A stretch of 14,836 nt of DNA from Deltaproteobacteria bacterium (GCA_030605675.1 JAUWHV010000017.1:1-14836), one strand, 5' to 3'; shown: positions 1 through 7,102, numbered from the stretch's first letter. The notes: generated by a model not told the origin, from the sequence alone. Translations and numbers: made by a program.

Positions 1-361
1 GCATGCAAAGGTCACTTCCCTTTTCATGACCGGCATGAACCATGTCAGTGCTATAGTACCCACCCCCAAATTCAAGCAGACCGTGAATATGGATACTGTC
101 TTCTATCCTGCCAATGATTGTTTCTTTTTCCTCAACAACCATTACCTCTGTAACCCTTGTTTCTGAAGCTGCCTTCATTTCGGTAAGTTGCTCTTCTACC
201 TGCATGAGTCGATCAGTAAGTGCGCTGTTTTGCTTGATCAGCTCCTGCACTTGTTGGTCCAGGTCCCCCCCTGCTGCCAGAGAATTCGGAGCCCAGGAAA
301 TCGTTGCTACTGCCGCAATACACAAGCCCAGCAACAGAGCCTTCAAAGTTTTGAAATTCAT
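1..361 (-). CDS. N-terminal part of an exported coiled-coil porin-like protein (LbtU-type), cut by the window edge
   Basis: The reading frame starts with ATG at 361 and is open to base 1, giving the first 120 residues. Residues 1-30 are a signal peptide (MNFKTLK, a hydrophobic stretch, then SLAAGG, with likely cleavage after SLA or AA). Residues 33-85 are a charged heptad-like helix (QVQELIKQNSALTDRLMQVE), probably a periplasmic coiled coil. It then changes to beta-strand-like sequence (DSIHIHGLLEFGGGYYSTD). A signal peptide, short coiled coil and 'GLLEFGGGY' first strand is the layout I associate with LbtU-family siderophore porins and related outer-membrane barrels in deltaproteobacteria. 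A strong Shine-Dalgarno (GGGGAGGA, 367-374) lies 5 nt before the ATG and fixes the start. The substrate cannot be read from the N-terminus, and another coiled-coil-headed porin family is possible. Confidence 0.6.
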   Translation of the reverse strand, partial: MNFKTLKALLLGLCIAAVATISWAPNSLAAGGDLDQQVQELIKQNSALTDRLMQVEEQLTEMKAASETRVTEVMVVEEKETIIGRIEDSIHIHGLLEFGGGYYSTDMVHAGHEKGSDLCM

Positions 362-448
362 AATCGTCCTCCCCTTCCCTAAGGTTGTTGTGATTTACTT
401 ACAGATTAATTACCCTTCGGTCTGTATCACAAAATACATTAATATTTT

Positions 449-477
449 TACATAGCAACAAGAAAATGCTCTGTCAA
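449..477 (-). promoter_or_regulatory. Sigma-70-type promoter for the porin-like gene
   Basis: Read on the minus strand there is a perfect -35 box TTGACA (472-477), a 17-nt spacer, and TATGTA (449-454) preceded by TGC, i.e. an extended -10. Transcription would begin near 442, leaving a leader of roughly 80 nt. The -10 hexamer itself matches the consensus only partly, but the exact -35, ideal spacing and TGn motif together are convincing. A/T tracts at 484-496, directly upstream of the -35 box, could act as an UP element. Confidence 0.6.
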
Positions 478-509
478 GGTGGCTTTTTTAAAAAAATGCC
501 AGACCACCT
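477..509. repeat. A/T-rich imperfect inverted repeat upstream of the porin promoter
   Basis: AGGTGG (477-482) is mirrored by CCACCT (504-509). Inside it, GGC-TTTTTT (481-489) faces AAAAAA-TGCC (490-500), so nested dyads surround the A/T tracts. It touches the -35 box of the porin promoter. It could be an UP element or operator, or a leftover terminator for the lipoprotein gene that ends at 628 on the same strand. The rest of 378-627 shows no credible gene. Confidence 0.35.
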
Positions 510-627
510 CTTATTTAAGCGTTACCATATCATCAGCTTCTATTCAAAATCGCGCATTGCCTGATGGATGTGTTCTGAACTAAATTCAGTGACTATGAGT
601 TGTAAAGGTACCATTGGCGGCATGAAT

Positions 628-1143
628 TTACTGAACTCGCCATTTCTCTGTTTCACGCCGGATCTCTTCCGTCTTTTGAAGCTCGAAGCGAAGGCGGCTC
701 AGTTCCTTTTCCAGATTTTTTGTCTCTTCCTGCAGGTAATTAACACTGGATTGCTGCTTTTTATGCTCTGATTTCAATTGAAGGAATTTTTCTTCAGTGG
801 ACAGAAATTCTTCCAATAGCTTTGCCTCTCCGGGCATTTCGTATTTACAGGTTTCAGAGCGCATGATCCTAATATATTCATCCTTGGCCCCATCAAAGGC
901 AAATAGATAAAACGCCGCCCTGCATGCGTAACCAGGGTCTTTGAGCAATGGTTTCAGGTTGGAAACGGCCTTATCAACCCGGCCATCTTTCAGGTGTAAA
1001 GTGGCCTGCTTCCATTGGACATTGTGGAGTGCGGTTGAACACCCAGCGAGCAATGTCAAGAAAAATATGGCAAAATAGACCAGAAAGAAGCCCCTTTTCC
1101 TGGTAAAACTGCGACACCTTCCGGTGGTGGACTTTCTACCCAA
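628..1143 (-). CDS. Small coiled-coil outer-membrane lipoprotein, QseG-like
   Basis: 171 residues. A basic N-terminus (RSFTRKRG) leads into a hydrophobic stretch and the lipobox LLAGC with Cys35. Ser follows the Cys, which by the E. coli Lol rule favours the outer membrane. Residues 38-105 look helical and carry a cysteine pair (Cys74, Cys98). Residues about 113-168 are a strong coiled coil ending in EIRRETEKWR. The overall build, and the position directly downstream of a GlrK-like sensor kinase, match QseG (YfhG), the lipoprotein of the E. coli glrK-qseG-glrR locus; QseG is longer (about 237 residues). The start is TTG at 1143, lies inside the kinase gene (88-nt overlap, different frame) and is supported by an ideal Shine-Dalgarno, so translation is probably coupled to the kinase. 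A role in tuning the kinase is inferred from QseG. Confidence 0.7.
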   Translation of the reverse strand: MGRKSTTGRCRSFTRKRGFFLVYFAIFFLTLLAGCSTALHNVQWKQATLHLKDGRVDKAVSNLKPLLKDPGYACRAAFYLFAFDGAKDEYIRIMRSETCKYEMPGEAKLLEEFLSTEEKFLQLKSEHKKQQSSVNYLQEETKNLEKELSRLRFELQKTEEIRRETEKWRVQ

Positions 1144-2567
1144 ATCTTACCTCCATGTGCCAGGATAATCTCCCTGGCAATTGCCAGACCGAGTCCGGAT
1201 CCGTCTTTTTTCCGAATATTTTGAATCTGGTAAAACTTATCGAATATTTTTTCTGCTTCAAATTTTTCTACTCCGGGTCCGGCGTCAATAATACCAATTC
1301 TTAACCACTCTTTACCATTATTATCGGTGTGATCCAAGATGATCTTTATTTTTCCATTTTCCGGACTAAACTTCACGGCATTGTGCAGGATATTCATAAA
1401 TGCGCCAATTAGTCGTTCTTCATCAACAGGTATATTTTTTTTCAGCTTTGATACAGGTACAAGCTCTATGTCAAGATTTTTCCTCCGGGCCACAGGTTCT
1501 AAGGTCTGGATGATATCCGAAAAGATCTTTGTGATGTCCACAGGGCGTTTTTTAATAGCTTCAAGACTTGCCTTTAGCTTGGAAAGATGCAGAAGGTCGT
1601 CTATCATGCCATGAAATCGGCTCATGTTTCTATTTAATATAGTTACCAATTCCTGCTGCTCTTCGTTTAGTTTACCTATTTTGGGCTCAGAAAGGAGTTT
1701 GGCAGCTTCAATCATGGCAGTCAGAGGAGTCTTTAGTTCGTGGCTCGCCATTCCTATGAAATCAGACTTTAGCTCGTACAGCTCCTTGAGCTTTTCTGCC
1801 ATATCATTAAATGCTTCGGCGAGCTTTCCCAGTTCGTCCCGGGACTTTATTTTAATTGGCTGATCGAAACAACCCTGACCAACGATTTCAGTGCCGTGAC
1901 GAAGGTGATCAATTGGTCTTTTAATGAATCTATACAGGAACAAGGGGGCAAAAACGACAAAGAAGGTAATGGCTCCGGCCAGTACCAATATAGTTATTTC
2001 CATTGCCTGCAAGCTACGGGACGAAATGGTGGAAAACCTGAGACTGATTGCCTGCTGTACGCCTTTTTCCATATTACGCAGCCCTGCCATTATGCCGGAG
2101 ATCAGGGTCTTGACTTCCTCTTCTCGCCGGGCCTCAACAGGTGTGATCTCAGGCGGTCTACTTTCAGGTGAACTTGCATTGGCATTTCTGGCCAGCTTTT
2201 CAAGTTTACCCAGGTTAAGCTCAATTTTATGGATAATAGGGATAATTTTTTTGGGACCGTCTCTCCGCACACTGGTCAAATTGTCCTTAAAGTCCTGGAT
2301 CAGGGACATAAGAGATTGGTAGGCGTCCTCTTTATATAGGGTTACGAGACGACGGCCTTCGGCTTCCATTGAAGGGGGTATTGCTTTAAGTTGCTCTATG
2401 GTTTTAGATAGTTCTAAGTCGTGCCTGGCTATGCCCGTAGCAAAACTTTCCAGCTCCGATAGGTTGTAGATTGATACCCCGCAAGGCAGTATCATAATGG
2501 CCAAAAGGAACAGGTAGCCAATAAAAAGTTTGTTAAAGAGGCTTAGGCCGTTCTTCAGTAATTTCAT
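1056..2567 (-). CDS. Membrane sensor histidine kinase, GlrK/QseE-like
   Basis: 503 residues. TM1 spans about 14-34, followed by a mainly helical periplasmic domain (35-188) with a proline/glutamate-rich stretch near 133-148. TM2 spans about 189-212, and a HAMP linker (about 212-265) ends in DELGKLAEAFNDMAEKL. The dimerisation/phosphoacceptor motif SHELKTPL carries His276. The catalytic domain has the N box (MNILHNAVKFS, Asn396), a DAGPG G1 box (Asp428) and GSGLGLA (456-462). All residues needed for autophosphorylation are present. The H-box region (SHELKTPLTAMIEAAKLL) resembles E. coli GlrK. Its partner regulator is encoded divergently only 44 nt away, and the downstream lipoprotein gene overlaps its 3' end. 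No strong Shine-Dalgarno precedes the ATG at 2567, so the exact start is a little uncertain. The ligand is unknown. Confidence 0.85.
   Translation of the reverse strand: MKLLKNGLSLFNKLFIGYLFLLAIMILPCGVSIYNLSELESFATGIARHDLELSKTIEQLKAIPPSMEAEGRRLVTLYKEDAYQSLMSLIQDFKDNLTSVRRDGPKKIIPIIHKIELNLGKLEKLARNANASSPESRPPEITPVEARREEEVKTLISGIMAGLRNMEKGVQQAISLRFSTISSRSLQAMEITILVLAGAITFFVVFAPLFLYRFIKRPIDHLRHGTEIVGQGCFDQPIKIKSRDELGKLAEAFNDMAEKLKELYELKSDFIGMASHELKTPLTAMIEAAKLLSEPKIGKLNEEQQELVTILNRNMSRFHGMIDDLLHLSKLKASLEAIKKRPVDITKIFSDIIQTLEPVARRKNLDIELVPVSKLKKNIPVDEERLIGAFMNILHNAVKFSPENGKIKIILDHTDNNGKEWLRIGIIDAGPGVEKFEAEKIFDKFYQIQNIRKKDGSGLGLAIAREIILAHGGKIWVESPPPEGVAVLPGKGASFWSILPYFS
1149..1154 (-). promoter_or_regulatory. 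Ribosome binding site that fixes the TTG start of the lipoprotein gene
   Basis: On the minus strand GGAGGT lies 5 nt before TTG at 1143, inside the kinase coding sequence. No ATG start in this frame precedes the lipobox, so this site decides the start and implies translation from within the upstream gene. Confidence 0.75.
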
Positions 2568-2611
2568 TATTCAGGACTTTAACATAACTCAAATATTTTT
2601 TTTACCAGGAA

Positions 2612-4090
2612 ATGAAAATAGAAAAGGAAATGAACAACAAATCCAAGATTGGACCAGTGGATAAAAATACTACTTCAAGTAAACGAATCCTTCTCGTTGA
2701 TGATGAGGAGGACATACTCGTAACGGCAAAGAAGCGCCTCAAGCTCTTTGGTTATGAAGATGTGATCACAGCCTCGGATCCTATAGATGCTCTCAAGATA
2801 TTCAAGGATCAGGAGGGAAAGATTGATCTTCTCTTGTCTGATCAGAAGATGAGCGATATGAGCGGAAAAGAACTCATGGAAGAGTGTTTAAAAATTGATC
2901 CTGATCTTCAGACCATTATTTTCACCGCCCATGGCACTATAGAAAAGGCGGTTGAGGCAATGAAGGCCGGGGCCTTCTCCTACGTCGAAAAGCCAATAAA
3001 TCATGAGGACCTGGCCTTGAAAATAAAAGGGGCCCTTGAGAAGAGAGAATTGTTGAAAAAGGTGGCTGACTATGAACGTATAGTGGGGGACCAGTTCCAG
3101 TTTGCCGACATGATTGGCACCAGTCCACAGATAAGGGACGTATTCAGGCAGATAGTCCAGGTCGCCCCCATTGAAAGCACCATAACTATCTACGGTGAAT
3201 CAGGAACTGGAAAAGAACTGGTGGCTAATGCCATACACTTCCACAGCCCAAGAAGCAAAGGACCTTTTGTGGCTGTTAATTGTGCAGCCATCCCTGAGAC
3301 GTTACTGGAAGACGAGTTTTTTGGCCATGTAAAGGGGGCCTATACAGGTGCTATAAGCAGTAAGATAGGCTTTTTCAGACAGGCCCATAAGGGCACGCTG
3401 TTTCTGGATGAAGTGGGGGAGATGAGCGAGGCCATGCAGGCCAAGCTACTGAGGGTCATAGAGACCGGAGAAATAAAGCCCCTGGGGAACGACCATGTGC
3501 ACAAGGTGGATGTAAGACTGATAGTGGCAACCCAGAGAGACCTCGGTAAACTGGTTGAAGAAGGTCGTTTCAGAGAGGATCTGTATTACAGAATTCATGT
3601 AGTTCCAATCAATATTCCTCCTTTGAGGGAGAGGCCGGAAGATATTCTCCTGTTAATGCAACATTTTTTTAAGAAATACGAAACCAAGATGGGTAAAGAT
3701 ATCAAGAAAATCGAGGGAGATGTTATTGAAGGTTTTCGAACATATACCTGGCCGGGGAATGTCCGTGAGTTGAAAAACGTAGTTGAATATCTTGTTGCAA
3801 TTTCTACTGGAAACACCATAACCAGCGCAATGTTTGCAAATACGTCCCTGGCCGGTAGTTGTCTGCCCCAAAAAAAAGTTCCGCTAAGAGAGGCCAAAGA
3901 CGAGTTCATTAAGAAATATCTGGAAGATCTTTTCAGGATTACAAAAGGGAATGTCAGCAAAGCCGCCAAGTCTGCAGGTTACTACCGGGCTGATTTTTAC
4001 AAACTTTTTCAGAAATATGACCTGGATCCCAAGAATTATCGCGGTGCCAAAAAGGCCATAAAGACTGAGGATATATTTGCTGAAGATTGA
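2612..4090 (+). CDS. NtrC-family sigma-54-dependent response regulator, GlrR/QseF-like
   Basis: 492 residues in three domains. The receiver (about 24-142) has the acidic pair Asp30/Asp31, phosphoacceptor Asp77 (LLSDQKM), Thr105 and Lys127 (VEKP). The AAA+ domain (about 165-400) has Walker A GESGTGKE (195-202), the sigma-54 contact loop GAYTGA (242-247) instead of the usual GAFTGA, Walker B GTLFLDE (261-267), FREDLYYR with arginine-finger candidates, PLRERPEDI, and sensor II WPGNVREL. A Fis-type helix-turn-helix lies at about 445-472 (NVSKAAKSAGYYRADFYKLF). It should respond to the divergent kinase and activate sigma-54 promoters. ATG 2612 and ATG 2630 are both possible starts; each has AGGA only 1 nt upstream, so neither is clearly favoured, and the receiver is intact with either. 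The stop codon is the first three bases of an inverted repeat. Confidence 0.92.
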   Translation: MKIEKEMNNKSKIGPVDKNTTSSKRILLVDDEEDILVTAKKRLKLFGYEDVITASDPIDALKIFKDQEGKIDLLLSDQKMSDMSGKELMEECLKIDPDLQTIIFTAHGTIEKAVEAMKAGAFSYVEKPINHEDLALKIKGALEKRELLKKVADYERIVGDQFQFADMIGTSPQIRDVFRQIVQVAPIESTITIYGESGTGKELVANAIHFHSPRSKGPFVAVNCAAIPETLLEDEFFGHVKGAYTGAISSKIGFFRQAHKGTLFLDEVGEMSEAMQAKLLRVIETGEIKPLGNDHVHKVDVRLIVATQRDLGKLVEEGRFREDLYYRIHVVPINIPPLRERPEDILLLMQHFFKKYETKMGKDIKKIEGDVIEGFRTYTWPGNVRELKNVVEYLVAISTGNTITSAMFANTSLAGSCLPQKKVPLREAKDEFIKKYLEDLFRITKGNVSKAAKSAGYYRADFYKLFQKYDLDPKNYRGAKKAIKTEDIFAED

Positions 4091-4161
4091 AATTTGAAAT
4101 TTGAAATTGGGGAAAACACAAAGATGTAAATGCGTTACCTAATTTCCAATTTCCAATTTCA
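4088..4161. repeat. Heptamer-built inverted repeat at a convergent gene junction
   Basis: Three exact tandem copies of TGAAATT fill 4088-4108; the first TGA is the regulator's stop codon. After a 32-nt spacer, 4141-4161 read AATTTCC, AATTTCC, AATTTCA, whose reverse complement is TGAAATT-GGAAATT-GGAAATT. The two 21-base arms therefore pair at 19 of 21 positions. Being palindromic, the element looks the same to both incoming transcripts (regulator from the left, cbiB from the right) and could end both, though it is A/T-rich rather than a classic G/C stem with a U tail. It might instead be a dispersed intergenic repeat. Confidence 0.7.
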
Positions 4162-4198
4162 AGTTTCGACAAATGAAGGATGCCAAGTAATCCGTATC

Positions 4199-5191
4199 TT
4201 AATTCCAGTTCCTGATAATAATGCCCAACAAAAGGGCAGTGCCGATGAAAAGAAAGGAACTGATGTATAGCAGTCTTACCGCACTATCTATGTCTTGAAT
4301 TACCGGTTCACGACCATCGGCGTGTATGATCGGCCGATCGACCAATTTTCCATGGTACCGGGATGGGCCTGAAAGCCGTAATCCAAGTGTTGCTGCAAAA
4401 GCTGCTTCGGATAGACCGGAATTCGGGCTTGGGAGCTTTTGGCCGTCAGAGAGCGCAATTTTCCAGACGTACCATGGATTGCTCCCTCCAACCAGAGGAG
4501 AGGCCAGGGAGATCACAGCTACTGAAAGCCGCGCAGGTACGTAATTAGCTATGTCATCCAGCCTTGCTCCCCAGGTTCCGAATTCCAAGTATCGTCCGGT
4601 CTTATAGCCAATCATGGAATCCAGGGTGTTTATTGCCTTGTAGGACATACAGAGGGCAGGTCCTCCCAGTGCCCCGAAGAAAAATGGAGAAAGTACACCA
4701 TCAACCAGATTTTCAGCAATGGTTTCGATAGTGGCCTTGGTTACTCCGGCTGTGTCCAGGGAGTCCGTATCTCTTCCTACGAGCCTGGATACTCTCTGCC
4801 GTCCTGCCTCTATACCATTTTCAACCAGTGCTTTCTTGACCGACATGGCTTCATCACCGAGACATTTTAAGGATAGTCCATAGTAGAGCAGTATGGCGGA
4901 CATGAACCATTGGAGCAGCCCTGAGACATGACCTAAAATTTTAAGACCAAGATCTACTGTTATAAAAACACTCAAAGTAAGGAGAATGGCCAGGATAGCA
5001 CCCTGCGTCTTTTCTCCAAGCGGCAGATTCCGCGCCAGAGATTCTCCGGATGTGATGGCCCGGCCGATAAGACGTACCGGATGGAGTAATCTTTCCGGGT
5101 CTCCTATGATCAGGTCCAGAGCAAAAGCCATGGCAAGAATTCCGATGGCTCCGGGTTCCAGAATAAATGGCCAAGAGTGCGATAGGGGCAT
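4199..5191 (-). CDS. cbiB: Adenosylcobinamide-phosphate synthase
   Basis: 330 residues, the normal length of CbiB (named CobD in the aerobic-pathway nomenclature). This inner-membrane enzyme attaches the aminopropanol (phosphate) arm to adenosylcobyric acid. Family motifs in order: DLIIGDPERLLHPVRLIG (26-43), SRLVGRDTDSLD (135-146), ETIAENLVDGVLSPFFF (156-172), YKAINTLDSMIGYK (184-197), GARLDDIANYVPAR (208-221) and PSPNSGLSEAAFAATLG (254-270). Hydrophobic segments lie near 14-30, 66-86, 92-108, 223-236 and 307-326. The ATG at 5191 shares its last-strand base with the TAA of cbiP (TAATG), a one-base overlap typical of translational coupling to the preceding pathway gene. Confidence 0.95.
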   Translation of the reverse strand: MPLSHSWPFILEPGAIGILAMAFALDLIIGDPERLLHPVRLIGRAITSGESLARNLPLGEKTQGAILAILLTLSVFITVDLGLKILGHVSGLLQWFMSAILLYYGLSLKCLGDEAMSVKKALVENGIEAGRQRVSRLVGRDTDSLDTAGVTKATIETIAENLVDGVLSPFFFGALGGPALCMSYKAINTLDSMIGYKTGRYLEFGTWGARLDDIANYVPARLSVAVISLASPLVGGSNPWYVWKIALSDGQKLPSPNSGLSEAAFAATLGLRLSGPSRYHGKLVDRPIIHADGREPVIQDIDSAVRLLYISSFLFIGTALLLGIIIRNWN

Positions 5192-6687
5192 TACAGGCCC
5201 ATGAGGGAGAGTAAGCCGGGAATGTCGGCATTATCTGAGATCCAACCGGCCAGACGATCCAACTGCTCTTTGCGAAAGGCGCTGTAGGAGACGACTTTTT
5301 TTGCCGGCTCAAGGCCTTGTCTCGTAAGTAGAAAGTCCAGGAAATACCTCCTGAAGGAATCATTTTCGAACATACCATGGAGGTATATGCCGATGGCCGT
5401 CATGTTTTCACTCACAGCCCCGATATCTGCACCGAGTCCCGGGCCTAAAGGTATAAATGATCCTTCGGCACGGGTCACCCCCATGTGGATTTCATAGCCC
5501 TTGACTGTTAAAGGATTCGGGAAAAGCGACGGCAGATCAAGCGTAATTTCCGTCCGGGACAGCTTTTTTTTGCCGCACATGTCAGTGACTACAGGAAGCA
5601 GTCCCAGGCCGGATGATGACCCTTGTTGTCCTTCCACCCCGTCCGGGTCTCCTATTTCCATGCCCAGCATCTGGTAGCCACCGCAGATTCCCATAATTAC
5701 TGTTCCACCCTTTGCCCTATCATGAATTGTTATGTCCCAGCCGGTATCCTTTAAGAAATTCAGATCAGAGCGGGTATTTTTTGTGCCTGGGATTATTAGA
5801 CAATCGCATCTGTCTAATTCCTCAGGCCGTCGGACAAAAGACAGAACAACATCTCCCTCAAAGGCCAGGGGGGCAAAGTCCGTAAAGTTGCTGATTCTCG
5901 GCAGATGCACTACGGCAATTTTTAAAGGACCGTTGTGGTTTTTTTTGGGAACTGCGTTTACAAATACACCGTCCTCCTGGTCTGCCACTATGTCATTGAA
6001 CCAGGGAAGCACGCCAAAGACAGGAAGGGGAATAATCTGTTGAAACTGGGCAATCCCCGGACTGAGGAGTGATATGTCTCCGCGAAACTTGTTGATTATG
6101 AAGCCTGAAACCCTGCTCCGATGTCTCTCAGGTATAAGGTCATAGGTGCCTTTGAACCAGGCGAAAACCCCTCCCCTGTCTATATCGCCGACAATGACAA
6201 CCGGTGCACCGGCGTAGGCTGCCATTTCCATATTCACGAGGTCGGTGGCCTGGAGATTGATTTCAGCCGGACTTCCGGCCCCTTCCAGAACTAACAGGTC
6301 AAAATCCCGGGATAGAGAGTCAAAGGCCTGCCTGACCACCTTTAAATTGTCTTGATAGCTCGAATAATAGGATCGGGCAGCGAGATTTCCTGCTGGTTTT
6401 CCCATGAGGATTACCTGTGATTGGGATTCGCCGGTGGGCTTAAGCAGTATGGGGTTCATCCGGACATCGGGTAAAAGCCCGCAAGCCTCTGCCTGGTAAA
6501 CCTGAGCCCTTCCCATTTCAAGGCCGTCGAGAGTAACAAAGGAGTTAAGTGCCATGTTCTGGGCCTTAAAAGGCGCAACCCTCAAGCCCTTTTGCCAAAG
6601 TACCCGGCAGAAGGCTGCAACAAGCACACTCTTTCCAACACCTGAGCCTGTTCCCTGGAACATGATGCATCCGGTTCTGTTTGCCAT
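5191..6687 (-). CDS. cbiP: Cobyric acid synthase (glutamine-hydrolysing)
   Basis: 498 residues, as expected for CbiP/CobQ, which amidates four side chains of adenosylcobyrinic acid a,c-diamide using ATP and glutamine. The N-terminal synthetase domain has the P-loop GTGSGVGKS (12-20) and conserved stretches KAQNMALNSF (41-50), QVYQAEACGL (62-71) and MNPILLKPTGESQSQVI. VVIVGDIDRGGVFA (163-176) follows. The C-terminal class I glutamine amidotransferase-like domain has the nucleophile Cys335 in GICGGYQMLG, GYEIHMG (397-403) and His437 in IYLHGMF. All catalytic residues are present. ATG 6687 gives a family-typical N-terminus, but I see no good Shine-Dalgarno before it. No cobalamin riboswitch fits in the 80 or so bases before the divergent rpsU promoter. 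Confidence 0.95.
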   Translation of the reverse strand: MANRTGCIMFQGTGSGVGKSVLVAAFCRVLWQKGLRVAPFKAQNMALNSFVTLDGLEMGRAQVYQAEACGLLPDVRMNPILLKPTGESQSQVILMGKPAGNLAARSYYSSYQDNLKVVRQAFDSLSRDFDLLVLEGAGSPAEINLQATDLVNMEMAAYAGAPVVIVGDIDRGGVFAWFKGTYDLIPERHRSRVSGFIINKFRGDISLLSPGIAQFQQIIPLPVFGVLPWFNDIVADQEDGVFVNAVPKKNHNGPLKIAVVHLPRISNFTDFAPLAFEGDVVLSFVRRPEELDRCDCLIIPGTKNTRSDLNFLKDTGWDITIHDRAKGGTVIMGICGGYQMLGMEIGDPDGVEGQQGSSSGLGLLPVVTDMCGKKKLSRTEITLDLPSLFPNPLTVKGYEIHMGVTRAEGSFIPLGPGLGADIGAVSENMTAIGIYLHGMFENDSFRRYFLDFLLTRQGLEPAKKVVSYSAFRKEQLDRLAGWISDNADIPGLLSLMGL

Positions 6688-6782
6688 GATTAACTAGATT
6701 AGGACCTGGGTATAAAAATGCAATACTAAAATGCCGGCCTTTCTTTTCTATCTTTTGAGGAATAAAAATGTTCTTGTGTACA

Positions 6783-6812
6783 TTGACATATTGTATTGAA
6801 GGAAGATATAGT
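6783..6812 (+). promoter_or_regulatory. Sigma-70 promoter of rpsU
   Basis: Perfect -35 TTGACA (6783-6788), an 18-nt spacer and a 5/6 -10 box TATAGT (6807-6812). Transcription would start near 6819, about 30 nt before the TTG start of S21. The promoter lies inside the longer upstream-extended frame, so that longer start (ATG 6768) cannot be used from this transcript. Confidence 0.7.
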
Positions 6813-6831
6813 GATCCAGTTAATCCAAAAC

Positions 6832-6842
6832 AGGAAGGGGGG
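6832..6842 (+). promoter_or_regulatory. Ribosome binding site that fixes the TTG start of rpsU
   Basis: The purine run AGGAAGGGGGG ends 6 nt before TTG at 6849. It supports the short S21 over the 90-residue version starting with ATG at 6768, which lacks a comparable site and would begin upstream of the promoter. Confidence 0.7.
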
Positions 6843-6848
6843 ATACCC

Positions 6849-7040
6849 TTGGCGATTGTGGTAGAAGTCCAGGAAAGCCTGGAAAAGGCCCTTAAGGTGC
6901 TGAAGAAAAAGATGCAGCTTGACGGGCTTCAGCGGGAATTGAAAAATCGTCGCTTTTACGAAAAACCAAGTGTAAAAAAACGACGCAAGATGCAGGAAGC
7001 TGAACGTAGACGTCGCAAGGCCCGGCGCAGACGTCGCTGA
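6849..7040 (+). CDS. rpsU: 30S ribosomal protein S21
   Basis: 63 residues beginning (M)AIVVEVQESLEKALKVLKKK when the TTG is read as Met. The start of the S21 family is usually a short strand such as 'xVxVxExExxxxALRRFKR', and the conserved RREFYEKP element appears here as LKNRRFYEKPSVKKRRKM. The C-terminus is an extremely basic Arg/Lys tail (RRRRKARRRRR), normal for S21, which contacts 16S rRNA near the anti-Shine-Dalgarno end of the small subunit. It appears monocistronic, with its own promoter and a hairpin terminator 18 nt downstream, and is divergent from cbiP. A frame extending upstream to ATG 6768 adds 27 non-homologous residues and is judged spurious. Confidence 0.93.
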   Translation: MAIVVEVQESLEKALKVLKKKMQLDGLQRELKNRRFYEKPSVKKRRKMQEAERRRRKARRRRR

Positions 7041-7058
7041 CAATCTGATTTAATCGTA

Positions 7059-7089
7059 TAAAAGAGCTGGATTTGGTCCGGCTCTTTTA
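7059..7089 (+). terminator. Intrinsic terminator of rpsU
   Basis: A 13-bp stem (7059-7071 with 7077-7089, one G-U wobble) has the 5-nt loop TTTGG. The core GAGC/GCTC is flanked by AAAA and TTTT, so the U tract forms the outer 3' arm of the hairpin. The A-then-T flanks make it potentially active in both directions. Confidence 0.75.
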
Positions 7090-7102
7090 CTTAATTACAT
7101 TT

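Noticed and set aside
114..455. A plus-strand open frame of 113 residues at the left end
   Set aside because: It is antisense to the signal peptide and coiled coil of the exported protein, which has a strong ribosome site and promoter.
568..600. Possible terminator of the lipoprotein gene (CTGAA...TTCAG)
   Set aside because: The stem is only 5 bp, A/T-rich, and lacks a T tract in the right direction.
6726..7043. A 105-residue minus-strand open frame across rpsU
   Set aside because: Antisense to S21; its composition simply mirrors the Arg/Lys-rich tail and the upstream promoter region.
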